Source: Aquabacterium sp. NJ1
GTDB taxonomy: Bacteria > Pseudomonadota > Gammaproteobacteria > Burkholderiales > Burkholderiaceae_C
Length of the DNA stretch: 64,000 nucleotides
Direction of reading: 5' to 3'
Assembly: GCF_000768065.1 (NCBI RefSeq)
Contig: NZ_JRKM01000001.1
Location: forward strand, 2,852,001-2,916,000
The notes beneath the pieces were generated by a model. The model was not told the DNA's origin, did not search any database, and worked only from the letters and a program-made list of their open reading frames with translations. This document shows, piece by piece, positions 37,486-46,511 of the stretch. The translations under genes and the position numbers were made by a program. Within the stretch, counting starts at the first letter, position 1. Each line of letters starts with the position of its first letter.

Positions 37486-38193
37486 GTGAACACAGACACG
37501 TCCCCTCCGGGTAAATCCAAGTCCCACACCAAGGTCTGGCTGGCGGTCGTGGGCGTGGCCGGCTCCCTCATCGGGATCGTGCCACCGGTGATCACCGCGT
37601 TGCGTTCCATTCCCACGGTGAGCCAGCCTGGCAATGGCAACACGGCCATGGTGGGCAGCACCGTCAACTCGAACAACCAGACGCAGAACACGTATGTGTC
37701 GATGTGGGTCGAAGGGGCGCGCACGATCTTCGGCGCCGCGCCCAAAAGCGCGCAGGTGGCGGCCCGATCCGGCGTGATCCCCGAGCCGCTGGAACCGCCA
37801 GCCGCAGGGGTGCCCCAGGCCAAGCTGGAGCCTGAGCCCGGTGCGCTGGGCACCATCGTGGTGAACGCCTCGCTGATGAACGATGCCACCTGGGGCCCGG
37901 AGCCCTCACGCGTGGGGCGGCTGCTGAACTTCAGGTTTCACGTCGAGGCCTCCGAGGTGGCCGACAAGGTGGGCACGCTGGACGTCACCTTGAGCCGCGA
38001 GGGCAAGGACGTCTGCACGATCTCGCTCAACACCAAGACCTCGGCACTCGCCCGTGGCGTGCGGTGGGGCAATTCGGATTGCCTTGACACCCTGGCGCCC
38101 AACGCGGTGGTGGCTTATCGCGCCCGGGTCAAGGCCGCAGACATGGTGCCCATGGCGGTGCGCCTGGATGCGGTGCATGCCGTACGCAAATAG
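37486..38193 (+). CDS. Unknown membrane-anchored protein
   Basis: A 235-aa protein with one N-terminal transmembrane helix (KVWLAVVGVAGSLIGIVPPV) followed by an Asn/Thr-rich linker (STVNSNNQTQNT) and a beta-rich domain with two Cys (KDVCTISLN, SDCLDTLAPN). The ATG at 37465 is possible, but the GTG at 37486 has AGGAG seven bases upstream and is preferred. The next gene follows after 30 bp and is also a membrane protein, so the two may work together. Confidence 0.65.
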   Translation: MNTDTSPPGKSKSHTKVWLAVVGVAGSLIGIVPPVITALRSIPTVSQPGNGNTAMVGSTVNSNNQTQNTYVSMWVEGARTIFGAAPKSAQVAARSGVIPEPLEPPAAGVPQAKLEPEPGALGTIVVNASLMNDATWGPEPSRVGRLLNFRFHVEASEVADKVGTLDVTLSREGKDVCTISLNTKTSALARGVRWGNSDCLDTLAPNAVVAYRARVKAADMVPMAVRLDAVHAVRK

Positions 38194-38223
38194 ATGGCAA
38201 CACGGCCATCCGCAGGAGGCCCC

Positions 38224-38727
38224 ATGTGCGACGTCTTTGGCCATTTTGCAATTGACAAGGACAAGCTGGAGCTGGTGAAGCTGGTGGTCAGCATCATCAG
38301 CCTGATGAGCTTGATCGGGATCTTCGCGGCCATGCTGTCCATGCGGGTCACGGTCTGCAACCAGCTGTATGCGCGCTGGCAATCACTGCTGTTCAAGTTT
38401 GCCGATGTGCAGGACGCGCATGAAGAGCTGAAACTCGCCTATGCCAAGGCGCAGACCAATCGCACCAAGGCCCATTTCATTGCGGTGGCCTACGTCAACC
38501 TGTTTGAGGAGGCCTACCGCTACAGGCATGCGCGTTTCGCCTGCATCTGGCCCATCCTGCCCGAACCCTTCTGGGACTCGATCGTCAAGTCGATGACCAA
38601 ACAGTTCTCGAACTACCTGTACCTCAGAACCTTCTGGGCGACCGAGCAAGACAGCTTCTCGGATGACTTCAACGCCTTCGTGCAAAGCGACATCATCCCC
38701 AAGTGCCCGCGGTTCAATGAGGCGTGA
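38224..38727 (+). CDS. Unknown membrane protein
   Basis: A 167-aa protein with one transmembrane helix near the N-terminus (LVVSIISLMSLIGIFAAML) and a long, mostly helical cytoplasmic part (LLFKFADVQDAHEELKLAYA onward). AGGAGG directly before the ATG at 38224 decides the start over the upstream in-frame ATG. No recognised domain. Probable operon with the preceding membrane-anchored protein. Confidence 0.68.
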   Translation: MCDVFGHFAIDKDKLELVKLVVSIISLMSLIGIFAAMLSMRVTVCNQLYARWQSLLFKFADVQDAHEELKLAYAKAQTNRTKAHFIAVAYVNLFEEAYRYRHARFACIWPILPEPFWDSIVKSMTKQFSNYLYLRTFWATEQDSFSDDFNAFVQSDIIPKCPRFNEA

Positions 38728-38752
38728 GCGTTGACGCGTCTGGCGAGCCCGT

Positions 38753-39034
38753 TCACTCCACGATCTGCACGCCGGGGCCGAAGGCCACGCGGCCTTTGAT
38801 CTCCTGCGCGGCCTCGGTGGGCTCGGGGTAGTGCCAGATGGCGTCGGGCTTCATGTCGCCGTTGACCAGCAGGCTCATGTAATGCGCCTGGCCCTTCCAC
38901 ACGCAGCTGGTGCGGTGGTTGCTGAAGGTGGTGTATTCCTTTTTGAGCGCATGCTCGGGGAAGTAGTGGTTGCCTTCCACGGTGACGATGTCATCGCTTT
39001 CGGCCACGGTCACGCCGTTCCAGATGGCTTTCAT
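38753..39034 (-). CDS. DUF427 domain protein
   Basis: A 93-aa protein of the DUF427 family (small beta-barrel). Pattern: MKAIWNGVTVAESDDIVTVE, NHYFPEHALKKEY, HRTSCVWKGQAHYM, and AIWHYPEPTEAAQEIKGRVA, with conserved Cys, Trp and Pro positions. Function unknown. AAGGACC precedes the ATG at 39034; the longer open frame upstream is not credible. Confidence 0.92.
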   Translation of the reverse strand: MKAIWNGVTVAESDDIVTVEGNHYFPEHALKKEYTTFSNHRTSCVWKGQAHYMSLLVNGDMKPDAIWHYPEPTEAAQEIKGRVAFGPGVQIVE

Positions 39035-39165
39035 GTCGGGTCCTTTGATGGGGGTCTGGCTGGTGGTGATGCTTGCGTGCTGCTTGCGCGCTGGATGCCG
39101 AATCATCGCACCACCGCGCAGGCATGGCCATGGTGAAATACGTTTCCATCTGGAGACGCCCCACC

Positions 39166-40170
39166 ATGCCTCGCCCCTCCGTACCAGCCTGCCAGGTCGT
39201 GTTCCTGGACGCCGGCACCTTGCCCTGCGGCTTGCCTTTTGACCAGTACCTGGACGCGCCGCTGTTGAGCCAGCTGGCCTACCAGGCCCATGAGCGTACG
39301 GCCCCGGCCGAGGTGGCCGCGCGCGTGGCCCAGGCCGAGGTGGTGGTGACCAACAAGGTGCGCCTGGGTGCCGAGTTGCTGGCACAGGCGCCCAGGCTCA
39401 AGCGCATCTGCATTGCGGCGGCCGGCATGGACAACGTGGACCTGCAGGCCGCACGCAGCCTGGGCATCACGGTGCACAACGTGCCGGACTATGGCAGCGA
39501 CTCGGTGGCCGAGCATGTGCTGGCCACGCTGCTGGCCTTGTGCCGGCACCTGGCCACGTACAGCGCGGCGGCCACGGATGGGCGTTGGTCGGCCTCGCCG
39601 CACTTTTGCTGGCATGGGCCGCGCATCCTGCCGGTGGGCGGCTCGACGCTGGGCATCGTCGGGCGCGGGCGCATCGGGCAGGCCACGGCGCGGCTGGCGC
39701 AAGGCCTGGGCATGCGGGTGCTGTTTGCGCAGCGCCCTGGTCGCGAGGCCGCTGAAGACGAGCGCCCGCTGGATGACTTGCTGGCGCAGTGCGATGCCAT
39801 CAGCCTGCATGTGCCACTCACACCCGATACACGTGGCTTGATCGACACCCGCCGCCTGGCCTTGATGAAGCCCGATGCCGTGTTGATCAACACCGGCCGT
39901 GGTGCCCTGGTGGACCCGCATGCGCTGGTGGCCGCCTTGCGCGCACAGCGCCTGGCCGGTGCCGCCATCGACGTGCTGGAGGTTGAGCCCCCGCCACCCG
40001 ATCACCCTTTGCTGGCGCCAGGCACGCCCAACCTCTTGCTGACGCCGCATGTGGCCTGGGCCAGCGAGCAAGCGCAGCAGCGCCTGGCAGCGCGCCTGGC
40101 CGAGCAGGTGGCGCAGCATCTGCGTGAACGCGCCACGCAGGTGCAGGCCCAGCAGCCGGGGGCGGCATGA
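39166..40170 (+). CDS. D-2-hydroxyacid dehydrogenase (glycerate dehydrogenase/hydroxypyruvate reductase type)
   Basis: A 334-aa NAD(P)H-dependent enzyme. The Rossmann motif is GIVGRGRIG (with Arg replacing the usual second-position residue). Catalytic Arg is in the AAGMDNVDL / NTGRGALVD region, Glu near LEVEPPPPDHP and His in LTPHVAWAS, as in GhrA/HprA-type enzymes. It overlaps the glycerate kinase gene by 4 bp (ATGA). The pair suggests hydroxypyruvate or tartronate-semialdehyde reduction to D-glycerate followed by phosphorylation. The start at 39166 follows GGAG by ten bases. Confidence 0.9.
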   Translation: MPRPSVPACQVVFLDAGTLPCGLPFDQYLDAPLLSQLAYQAHERTAPAEVAARVAQAEVVVTNKVRLGAELLAQAPRLKRICIAAAGMDNVDLQAARSLGITVHNVPDYGSDSVAEHVLATLLALCRHLATYSAAATDGRWSASPHFCWHGPRILPVGGSTLGIVGRGRIGQATARLAQGLGMRVLFAQRPGREAAEDERPLDDLLAQCDAISLHVPLTPDTRGLIDTRRLALMKPDAVLINTGRGALVDPHALVAALRAQRLAGAAIDVLEVEPPPPDHPLLAPGTPNLLLTPHVAWASEQAQQRLAARLAEQVAQHLRERATQVQAQQPGAA

Positions 40171-41468
40171 GCTCGCCCGGCAAGAACCCGCCCGACTTGC
40201 TGCGGCATCTCTACAGCGTGGCCGTGGCCCGCGCGCACCCGGCGGTGGTGCTGCCCGCGCATTTGCCCTCGCCGCCCAAGGGCCGCACGGTGGTGATCGG
40301 GGCGGGCAAGGCCAGTGGGGCCATGGCGCGTGCGCTTGATGCGGCCTGGCCTGCAGACCGGTCGCTGAGTGGCGTGGTGGTCACGCGGTATGGGCATGTG
40401 CCGCCCAACGAAGGGGCACCAGCCCGCATCACCGTGCTGGAGGCCGCCCACCCCGTGCCGGACGAGGCCGGCTTGCACGCCACACACGCCATCGTGGCCG
40501 CCTTGCAAGGCCTCACGGCCGATGACCTGGTGATCGCCTTGATGTCCGGTGGTGGTTCGGCCCTGCTCACGCTGCCGCTGCCCGGCTGGGCCTTGATGGA
40601 CGAGCAGGACCTGCACCGCCAGCTCTTGCGTTGCGGTGCGCCCATCGCCGACATGAACACGGTGCGCCGCCACTTGTCGGCCATCAAGGGTGGGCGTCTG
40701 GCCGCGCTGTGCGGGCCCGCACCCATGCTGACCCTGGCCATCTCGGATGTGCCGGGCGACCGCCTGGCGGACATCGCCAGCGGCCCTACCGTGCCCGATC
40801 CTTCCACCTGTGCCGATGCCCTCGCGGTGATCGACCGTTATGGCCTGGCCCTGCCCGCCGCCCTCATCGGTCAATTACGGCGTGGTGAGCTGGAAACGCC
40901 CAAGCCGGGTGACACCCTGTTTGCGCACCACCGTGCCCGTTTGATTGCCACCCCCCAGGACATGCTGGAAGCCGCCGCGCAAGCTGCGCGTGAGGCCGGT
41001 TTGCAGGCCCACATCCTGAGCGACCGCATGGAAGGCGAGGCCCGCGCCGTGGGCCAGGTGCACGCCGCCCTGGCCATGCAGGTGGCGCGCCATCAACAGC
41101 CCTTCAAGCCGCCTTGCGTGCTGCTCTCGGGTGGTGAGGCCACGGTCACGCTGGACGCCATCGCGCAGCAAACCGGCAGTGGCGGGCGGTGCTCGGAGCT
41201 GATGCTCAGTGCCGCGCTGGCTTTGCAAGGTGAGTCGGGCGTCTTCATGCTGGCGGCCGACACCGATGGCATCGACGGCCACAGCGAGGCCGCCGGCGCT
41301 TTCATCACCCCGGACACCTTGGCGCGCGCACAAGCACAAGGCCTGGATGCCCGCGCCATGCTGCAAACGCATGATTCCGGCCGCTTCTTCGAGGTGCTGG
41401 GCGACCGCGTGCTGCCCGGCCCCACGTTCACCAACGTGAACGACTTTCGCGCCGTGTTGATCACCTGA
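40167..41468 (+). CDS. Glycerate 2-kinase, MOFRL family
   Basis: A 433-aa enzyme (GckA/TtuD type) that phosphorylates D-glycerate at O2 using ATP. Typical segments are VVIGAGKASGAMARAL, LMSGGGSALLTLP, NTVRRHLSAIKGG, ISDVPGD and the C-terminal MOFRL part (LLSGGEATVT, LSAALAL, DTDGIDGHSEAAGAF). Length is normal. It is translationally coupled to the upstream dehydrogenase, forming the last steps of a glycerate pathway. Confidence 0.94.
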   Translation: MSSPGKNPPDLLRHLYSVAVARAHPAVVLPAHLPSPPKGRTVVIGAGKASGAMARALDAAWPADRSLSGVVVTRYGHVPPNEGAPARITVLEAAHPVPDEAGLHATHAIVAALQGLTADDLVIALMSGGGSALLTLPLPGWALMDEQDLHRQLLRCGAPIADMNTVRRHLSAIKGGRLAALCGPAPMLTLAISDVPGDRLADIASGPTVPDPSTCADALAVIDRYGLALPAALIGQLRRGELETPKPGDTLFAHHRARLIATPQDMLEAAAQAAREAGLQAHILSDRMEGEARAVGQVHAALAMQVARHQQPFKPPCVLLSGGEATVTLDAIAQQTGSGGRCSELMLSAALALQGESGVFMLAADTDGIDGHSEAAGAFITPDTLARAQAQGLDARAMLQTHDSGRFFEVLGDRVLPGPTFTNVNDFRAVLIT

Positions 41469-41521
41469 GCGCGTCACCTGAACGCGTCACCTGAGGGCAC
41501 GCATCGCCCCCGGCGCAGACG

Positions 41522-42244
41522 TCAGGACGGGAACACCAGGCGCTTGCCCAGCTGGCGCAGCGGCGGGCTCTGGGCGTACAGCTTTTCAGGGTCCACGTAA
41601 TGCGCCTTCATCACGTACTGGCGCATCTTGTCCATGGACTGGCGCGGCACCGTGGTCACCACCATATTGGCCAGCCCCGTGGGGATGGCGCCACCCGGGT
41701 CACCATGGCCTTCCAGCTCGACAGCCGTGCGCGTGGGCGACAAGGGGCGCAGCGTCCATGAGGACTTCAGGTTGGGCATGCGCACATGCTCGGCCTGAGG
41801 CGGCAGGATGCCGTCCTTGCTTTCAACGTCCACGTAGATGGCCAGGGTGTCGGGGTCTTGCCGAACCTTCACGTGCGCCACCACATCGCGCGAGCGCACC
41901 GGCCAGATGCCGTTGATGGCCATGTACACATAGGCATCATTGGGCCCCTGGCCCTGCAGGAAGCGGGCCTCGCGCAGCAGGAAGAACCACTCGTGCATGG
42001 TGGACACGTCGGCCAGTGTGGCCACCACCTGCTTGATGGGCGCGTTGATCTCCATCACGCCCTTGAAGTCCTTGAGCGGGTTGCCGGGCAACTGGCGGGT
42101 GTAGATCGCAATGCCATTGCTGTCGCCGTCCAGCGTCCACACGCTCTGGTCCGCCCGGGCCATGAAGGGCGTCAGCAGCATGCAGGCCAGCAGCATGTGA
42201 AAAAACGCCCTGCAAGAATGGGTGAAACGGTGTGCGCGTGTCAT
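41522..42244 (-). CDS. Exported START-domain protein
   Basis: A 240-aa protein with a signal peptide (FFHMLLACMLLTPFMARA) and a lipid-binding START-like fold: IAIYTRQLPGNPLKDFKGV, a WFFLLREARFL segment, NGIWPVRSRDVVAHV and VELEGHGDPGGAIP. Periplasmic START proteins may shuttle hydrophobic ligands, but no ligand is known here. The N-terminal lead before the hydrophobic core is long (16 residues), so a later start is possible. Confidence 0.82.
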   Translation of the reverse strand: MTRAHRFTHSCRAFFHMLLACMLLTPFMARADQSVWTLDGDSNGIAIYTRQLPGNPLKDFKGVMEINAPIKQVVATLADVSTMHEWFFLLREARFLQGQGPNDAYVYMAINGIWPVRSRDVVAHVKVRQDPDTLAIYVDVESKDGILPPQAEHVRMPNLKSSWTLRPLSPTRTAVELEGHGDPGGAIPTGLANMVVTTVPRQSMDKMRQYVMKAHYVDPEKLYAQSPPLRQLGKRLVFPS

Positions 42245-42474
42245 GCCCTCATTAACGCCTGGGGTGCCAGGTCAGGTTGCGCGTGTTTTCCCCCGGTTCG
42301 GCCCTGCGGCCATGCAGATGGCGCGATTCGCCACACTTTGCAGCTGGCGCAAACCGGGGGGATCCCTACGGTTCGCGATAAACGTGGGGCTGACCCCATG
42401 TGGGCAGGGGCGGGCCGGTGTCAATAGAATCACGGTCTGGCTTTTGCCCACCAACTGACACAAGGCACCTCTCC

Positions 42475-43158
42475 ATGTCGCGCACCTTCCGCATCGCCCC
42501 CAGCATCCTGTCCGCCGACTTTGCCCGCCTGGGCGAGGAGGTTCGCAACGTGATCGACGCCGGCGCGGACTGGATCCACTTCGACGTGATGGACAACCAC
42601 TATGTGCCCAACCTGACCTTCGGGCCCATGGTGTGCCAGGCGCTGCGCAAGCACTCGGTCAAGGCCGACGGCACCAAGGTGCCCATCGACGTGCACCTGA
42701 TGGTGCAGCCGGTGGACGCCCTGGCCCAGGCCTTTGCCAAGTCCGGCGCGGACATCATCACCTTCCACCCCGACGCCAGCGCCCACGTGGACCGCACGCT
42801 GCAGCTGATCAAGGCCGAAGGCTGCCAGGCCGGCCTGGTGTTCAACCCCGCCATGCCCATCGACGTGCTGGAGTGGGTGATCGACAAGGTGGACGTGGTG
42901 CTCTTGATGAGCGTGAACCCCGGCTTTGGCGGCCAGAGCTTCATCGACAGCGCGCTGCGCAAGGCCGAGAAGGTGCGCAAGCTCATTGATGCCTCGGGCC
43001 GCGACATCCGCCTAGAGATCGACGGTGGCATCAAGGTGGACAACATCCGCCGCGTGGCCGATGCCGGTGTGGACACCTTCGTGGCCGGCAGCGCCATCTT
43101 CGGCCAGCCCAGCTACAAGGGCGTGATCGACGCGATGCGCGAAGAGCTGGCCAAATAA
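42475..43158 (+). CDS. rpe: Ribulose-phosphate 3-epimerase
   Basis: A 227-aa TIM-barrel enzyme interconverting ribulose-5-phosphate and xylulose-5-phosphate in the pentose phosphate pathway. Diagnostic segments are [36 protein letters not shown] (metal-binding His/Asp), [17 protein letters not shown] and EIDGGIK. The ATG at 42475 ([10 protein letters not shown]) gives the family length. Commonly paired with gph in Burkholderiales, but here the gph-like gene lies 20 kb away. Confidence 0.97.
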   Translation: MSRTFRIAPSILSADFARLGEEVRNVIDAGADWIHFDVMDNHYVPNLTFGPMVCQALRKHSVKADGTKVPIDVHLMVQPVDALAQAFAKSGADIITFHPDASAHVDRTLQLIKAEGCQAGLVFNPAMPIDVLEWVIDKVDVVLLMSVNPGFGGQSFIDSALRKAEKVRKLIDASGRDIRLEIDGGIKVDNIRRVADAGVDTFVAGSAIFGQPSYKGVIDAMREELAK

Positions 43159-43160
43159 AA

Positions 43161-43180
43161 ACGGGCCCCGCGGGGCCCGT
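43161..43180 (-). terminator. Terminator between rpe and the convergent PEP-CTERM gene
   Basis: A perfect palindrome ACGGGCCCCG/CGGGGCCCGT. On the minus strand it is followed by TTTTTATTT, so it best serves the gene ending at 43215. On the plus strand it may also stop rpe transcription, though no T-run follows there. Confidence 0.8.
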
Positions 43181-43214
43181 TCGGATCCAGACGGATCAAG
43201 GGCAGACTGAGGTC

Positions 43215-43862
43215 TCAGCCCCGACGCTGACGGCGACGGGCCGCGGCCACCAGTGCCGCCACGCCCAGGCCCATCAAGGCCATGGATGAAGGCTCGGGCA
43301 CCACGCTCACGGACAGCACCTCGAAGCCCAGGATGGCCCCGGTCTGCGAGCCATCGCGCTGCATGAAGCCATAGGTCAGCGACGAGTGGCCATCAAAGGC
43401 GCTGACATCAACGCTGCCGGGCAGGCCCATGCCGTTGATCACACCGGTGTTGCCGGGCTTGGTGGTCAGGTTGAAGCCAAAAGCCCCCGAGTCATAGGTC
43501 ACGCCATCCACAGACATGGTGTAGCCACTGCTCATGCTGAAGCCGTCTTCCACATTGCCGCCCATGTTGTCGTAGATGCGGACAGACGGGTTCTGTGCGC
43601 TCACGCTGTGGCCACCAATGTTGGCCGTGACGCCGCCCGAGCCGAATGCGTATTCGGCCATCATGGTGTCGTAGGGCGCGGGCAAGCCCCCGTAGTCATT
43701 GACCGGGTCGTTGCCCAGAAAGTGGCCGCTGAACACGGTGCCACTGCTGACGCCACTGAGGCTGCCGTCCGTGTAGGTGACGCGGGCTGTGAAATCGAAT
43801 TCGTAAGCTTGAGCCGAAAGGCTGACGATGGCCATGACGGCGCCTGCGACGATGGTGCGCAT
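43215..43862 (-). CDS. PEP-CTERM sorting domain protein (unrelated to the tandem array)
   Basis: A 215-aa exported protein starting at the ATG at 43862 (AGGGAG upstream), although the frame stays open far beyond. The signal peptide is MRTIVAGAVMAIVSLSAQA. The mature part has a TYTDGSLSGVSSGTVFSG beta segment and Gly/Ser-rich strands. The C-terminus is VPEPSSMALMGLG, a helix and ARRRQRRG, a PEP-CTERM signal. Its body does not share the SSGGSLTVTDLN hallmark of the array at 0.2-7 kb. Function unknown. Confidence 0.87.
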   Translation of the reverse strand: MRTIVAGAVMAIVSLSAQAYEFDFTARVTYTDGSLSGVSSGTVFSGHFLGNDPVNDYGGLPAPYDTMMAEYAFGSGGVTANIGGHSVSAQNPSVRIYDNMGGNVEDGFSMSSGYTMSVDGVTYDSGAFGFNLTTKPGNTGVINGMGLPGSVDVSAFDGHSSLTYGFMQRDGSQTGAILGFEVLSVSVVPEPSSMALMGLGVAALVAAARRRQRRG

Positions 43863-43997
43863 GGGTTTCTCCCTTTGGTTTATTGGAGTGGAGATGCTAG
43901 CGCCTGCCTGAACGTTAATCGGAAACCGGTTGTTTCGACGCGCGGCGCCACGGCGGGAAGCGGGCTGGGTCAGCCGCATTGACGCTATCCTTTGCGG

Positions 43998-45155
43998 ATG
44001 CCTGCCAGTCCCATCCAGTTCACCTCCCGCCTGCCCCAGGTCGGCACCACCATCTTCACGGTGATGTCGGCCCTGGCGCAGCAGCACGGCGCCATCAACC
44101 TGTCGCAAGGCTTCCCGGACTTCGACGCGCCCGCCGACCTGCTGGCCCTGTTGAACGAGGCGACCAAGGCCGGCCACAACCAGTACGCGCCCATGGCCGG
44201 TGTGCCGGTGCTGCGCGAGGCGATCGCGGCCAAGGTCAACGCGTTGTACGGCGCCAGCTACGACGTGGCCGACGAGATCACGGTCACGGCCGGTGCCACG
44301 CAGGCCATCTTCACGGCTGTGGCCGCCATGGTGCACCCGGGTGACGAGGTCATCGTGTTCACGCCCGTGTACGACAGCTATGGCCCCGCCATCGAGCTGC
44401 AAGGTGGCAAGGTGGTCTATGCCGATCTGAGCCTGCCCGATTACCAGCCTGACTGGGCCCAGGTCCAGGCACTGATCACGCCGCGCACGCGCATGATCAT
44501 CATCAACTCGCCGCACAACCCCACCGGCGCGGTGTGGTCGGCCGATGACATGGCCGCGCTCGAAGCCCTGGTCAAGGGCACCGACATCGTTATCGTCAGC
44601 GACGAGGTCTACGAGCACATGGTGTTCGACAACGCACGGCATGAGAGCGTGTTGCGCTACCCCGGCCTGGCCGAGCGCAGCTTCGTGGTCTCCAGCTTCG
44701 GCAAGACCTATCACATCACCGGCTGGAAGGTGGCCTACTGCCTGGCCCCGCGCGAGCTCATGGCCGAGTTCCGCAAGGCGCACCAGTTCATCGTGTTCAC
44801 GGTGCATGCGCCCTCGCAGTACGCGCTGGCCGAGTTCATGAAGCGCCCGGGCTGGTACGAGCAGCTCAAGGCCCTGTACCAGGGCAAACGCGACATCTTC
44901 CGGCAGGCGCTGGGCGGCTCGCGTTTCGAGCTGTTGCCTTGCCAGGGCACCTACTTCCAGTGCGTGAAGTACAGCGCCATCAGCAACGAGGGCGACCGTG
45001 CCTTTGTCGAGCGCCTCACGCGTGAGCATGGCGTGGCGGCGATCCCCGTGTCGGCCTTCTACCCGAATGGCGACGACCATGGCGTGATCCGCTTCTGCTT
45101 TGCCAAGTCGGCGGCCACGCTGGAGCAGGCGCTGGAGCGGCTGATCAAGCTGTGA
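43998..45155 (+). CDS. PLP-dependent aminotransferase, methionine aminotransferase (YbdL) type
   Basis: A 385-aa fold-type I aminotransferase. Segments: INLSQGFPDFDAP, AGATQAIFTAVAA, NSPHNPTGAVWSADDM, SDEVYEHMVFD, and SSFGKTYHITGWKVAY with the PLP-binding Lys. The combination GKTYH..TGWK and the NQYAPMAGVPVLREAIA segment match YbdL/methionine aminotransferases. Likely transaminates methionine or aromatic amino acids with 2-oxoacids. The ATG at 43998 is the better start; an in-frame TTG lies two codons upstream. Confidence 0.9.
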   Translation: MPASPIQFTSRLPQVGTTIFTVMSALAQQHGAINLSQGFPDFDAPADLLALLNEATKAGHNQYAPMAGVPVLREAIAAKVNALYGASYDVADEITVTAGATQAIFTAVAAMVHPGDEVIVFTPVYDSYGPAIELQGGKVVYADLSLPDYQPDWAQVQALITPRTRMIIINSPHNPTGAVWSADDMAALEALVKGTDIVIVSDEVYEHMVFDNARHESVLRYPGLAERSFVVSSFGKTYHITGWKVAYCLAPRELMAEFRKAHQFIVFTVHAPSQYALAEFMKRPGWYEQLKALYQGKRDIFRQALGGSRFELLPCQGTYFQCVKYSAISNEGDRAFVERLTREHGVAAIPVSAFYPNGDDHGVIRFCFAKSAATLEQALERLIKL

Positions 45156-45313
45156 GCCCGTTGTGGCCCCGAGGCGACGTACCAGCTTGACGCACAACAT
45201 GAATCTGCACGTGGGACGCAATCCGTTACATCCCTTGCGCTGATCGGGGTGAGGCCAGGGGCGTGTGCCCTGAGAATGCCTGACTCCGGTCATTTCAGGG
45301 ACGCATCCAAGCC

Positions 45314-46366
45314 ATGAAAGCTGTTCTTCGTTTTGCCGCCTCGGCCTGCATGCTGGCCACCCTGGCGCAGCCTGCCCATGCCGCCGCCCAGAAGTTCTGC
45401 GTGTTCGACTTCCTGGGCGCCTCGGGGGACATGTTCAACCTGGCCAAGGACTACGCCGTGGCCATGCAGCGTTATGGGGTGGACTTCGAGCTGCGCGGCT
45501 TCAACAACGAAGCGTTGGCTACCGAAGAGTTCCGCAAGGGCAGCTGTGATGCCTTGGTGGCCACGGCCTTTCGCACGCGCCAGTTCAACTCGGTGGCGGC
45601 TTCGGTCGATTCGCTGGGCTCGACCACCATCTTGCGCAATGGCAAGGTGGACATGGCCGGCACCTACGAGGTGCTGCGCAAGCTGATCCAGACGTATGCG
45701 GCGCCCTCGCCCCAGGTCACCAAGCTGATGACCAATGGCGAGTATGAAGTTGGTGGCATTGCCCCTGCCGGTGCAGCCTACCCCTTTGTCAATGACCGCA
45801 GGCTCAGCTCGGTCGAGGCCCTGGCTGGCAAGCGCATCTCGGCCTTCGATTACGACAAGGCCCAGGCGGCGATGATCCAGCGCATCCACGCGGTGCCCGT
45901 GTCCACGGACATCTCCAACTTCCACCTCAAGTTCAATGCCGGCCAACTCGACATGATGGCCGCGCCCACCATGGCCTACAAGCCGCTGGAGCTGCAAAAG
46001 GGCATGGGCAACAAGGGTGGGGTCACGCGCTTCCCGCTGCTGATCGTGTCCTACCAGATGGTCTTCAAGCGCGACAAGTTCCCCGAAGGCTTCGGCGAGA
46101 AGTCGCGCGAATTCTGGATGAGCCAGTTCGACCGCGTGCTGCAGATCATCCGCACGGCCGACTCCACCATCCCGCCCATGGCCTGGATCGACATCGAGCC
46201 CGAGGACGCCGTCAAGTACACGCTGTTGTTGCGCGAGTCCCGCATCCAGCTGGCCCAGCAGGGCCTGTATGACAAGCGTGGCCTCAAGGTGATCAAGCGC
46301 ATCCGCTGCCATGTGAACCCGGCAGACCCGGAGTGCGCGACCAAGTCGGAAGAGGACTGGAAGTAA
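45314..46366 (+). CDS. Putative periplasmic solute-binding protein (DUF6091-like), copy 2
   Basis: A 350-aa exported protein, signal peptide MKAVLRFAASACMLATLAQPAHA. It shares with copies 1 and 3 the FDFLGASGDMFNLAKDYAVA start, CDALVATAFRTRQFN, YEVGGIAPAGAAYPFVNDR, FDYDKAQAAMIQRIHAVP and KRIRCHVNP with two Cys. It is much closer to copy 3 (46512), and the two stand in tandem 145 bp apart. No transporter permease genes are adjacent, so its partner and ligand are unknown. Confidence 0.75.
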   Translation: MKAVLRFAASACMLATLAQPAHAAAQKFCVFDFLGASGDMFNLAKDYAVAMQRYGVDFELRGFNNEALATEEFRKGSCDALVATAFRTRQFNSVAASVDSLGSTTILRNGKVDMAGTYEVLRKLIQTYAAPSPQVTKLMTNGEYEVGGIAPAGAAYPFVNDRRLSSVEALAGKRISAFDYDKAQAAMIQRIHAVPVSTDISNFHLKFNAGQLDMMAAPTMAYKPLELQKGMGNKGGVTRFPLLIVSYQMVFKRDKFPEGFGEKSREFWMSQFDRVLQIIRTADSTIPPMAWIDIEPEDAVKYTLLLRESRIQLAQQGLYDKRGLKVIKRIRCHVNPADPECATKSEEDWK

Positions 46367-46511
46367 GCCACCGAGGCGGTGCCCCCAAGACGAGCCCCCT
46401 GCATCCAGAGGGGATCAGAGGGTTTCTGGTGAGTCGCCGGCATTTAACGAGCATCAATAATTCGGGCTTCCTCTGCTGCCTGGGTGCAGCGTGTTTGACA
46501 GGGAGCCCGAT

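Noticed and set aside
43863-45293. Minus-strand extension of the PEP-CTERM gene into a 692-codon frame
   Set aside because: It runs antisense to the aminotransferase gene. The signal peptide and AGGGAG place the start at 43862.
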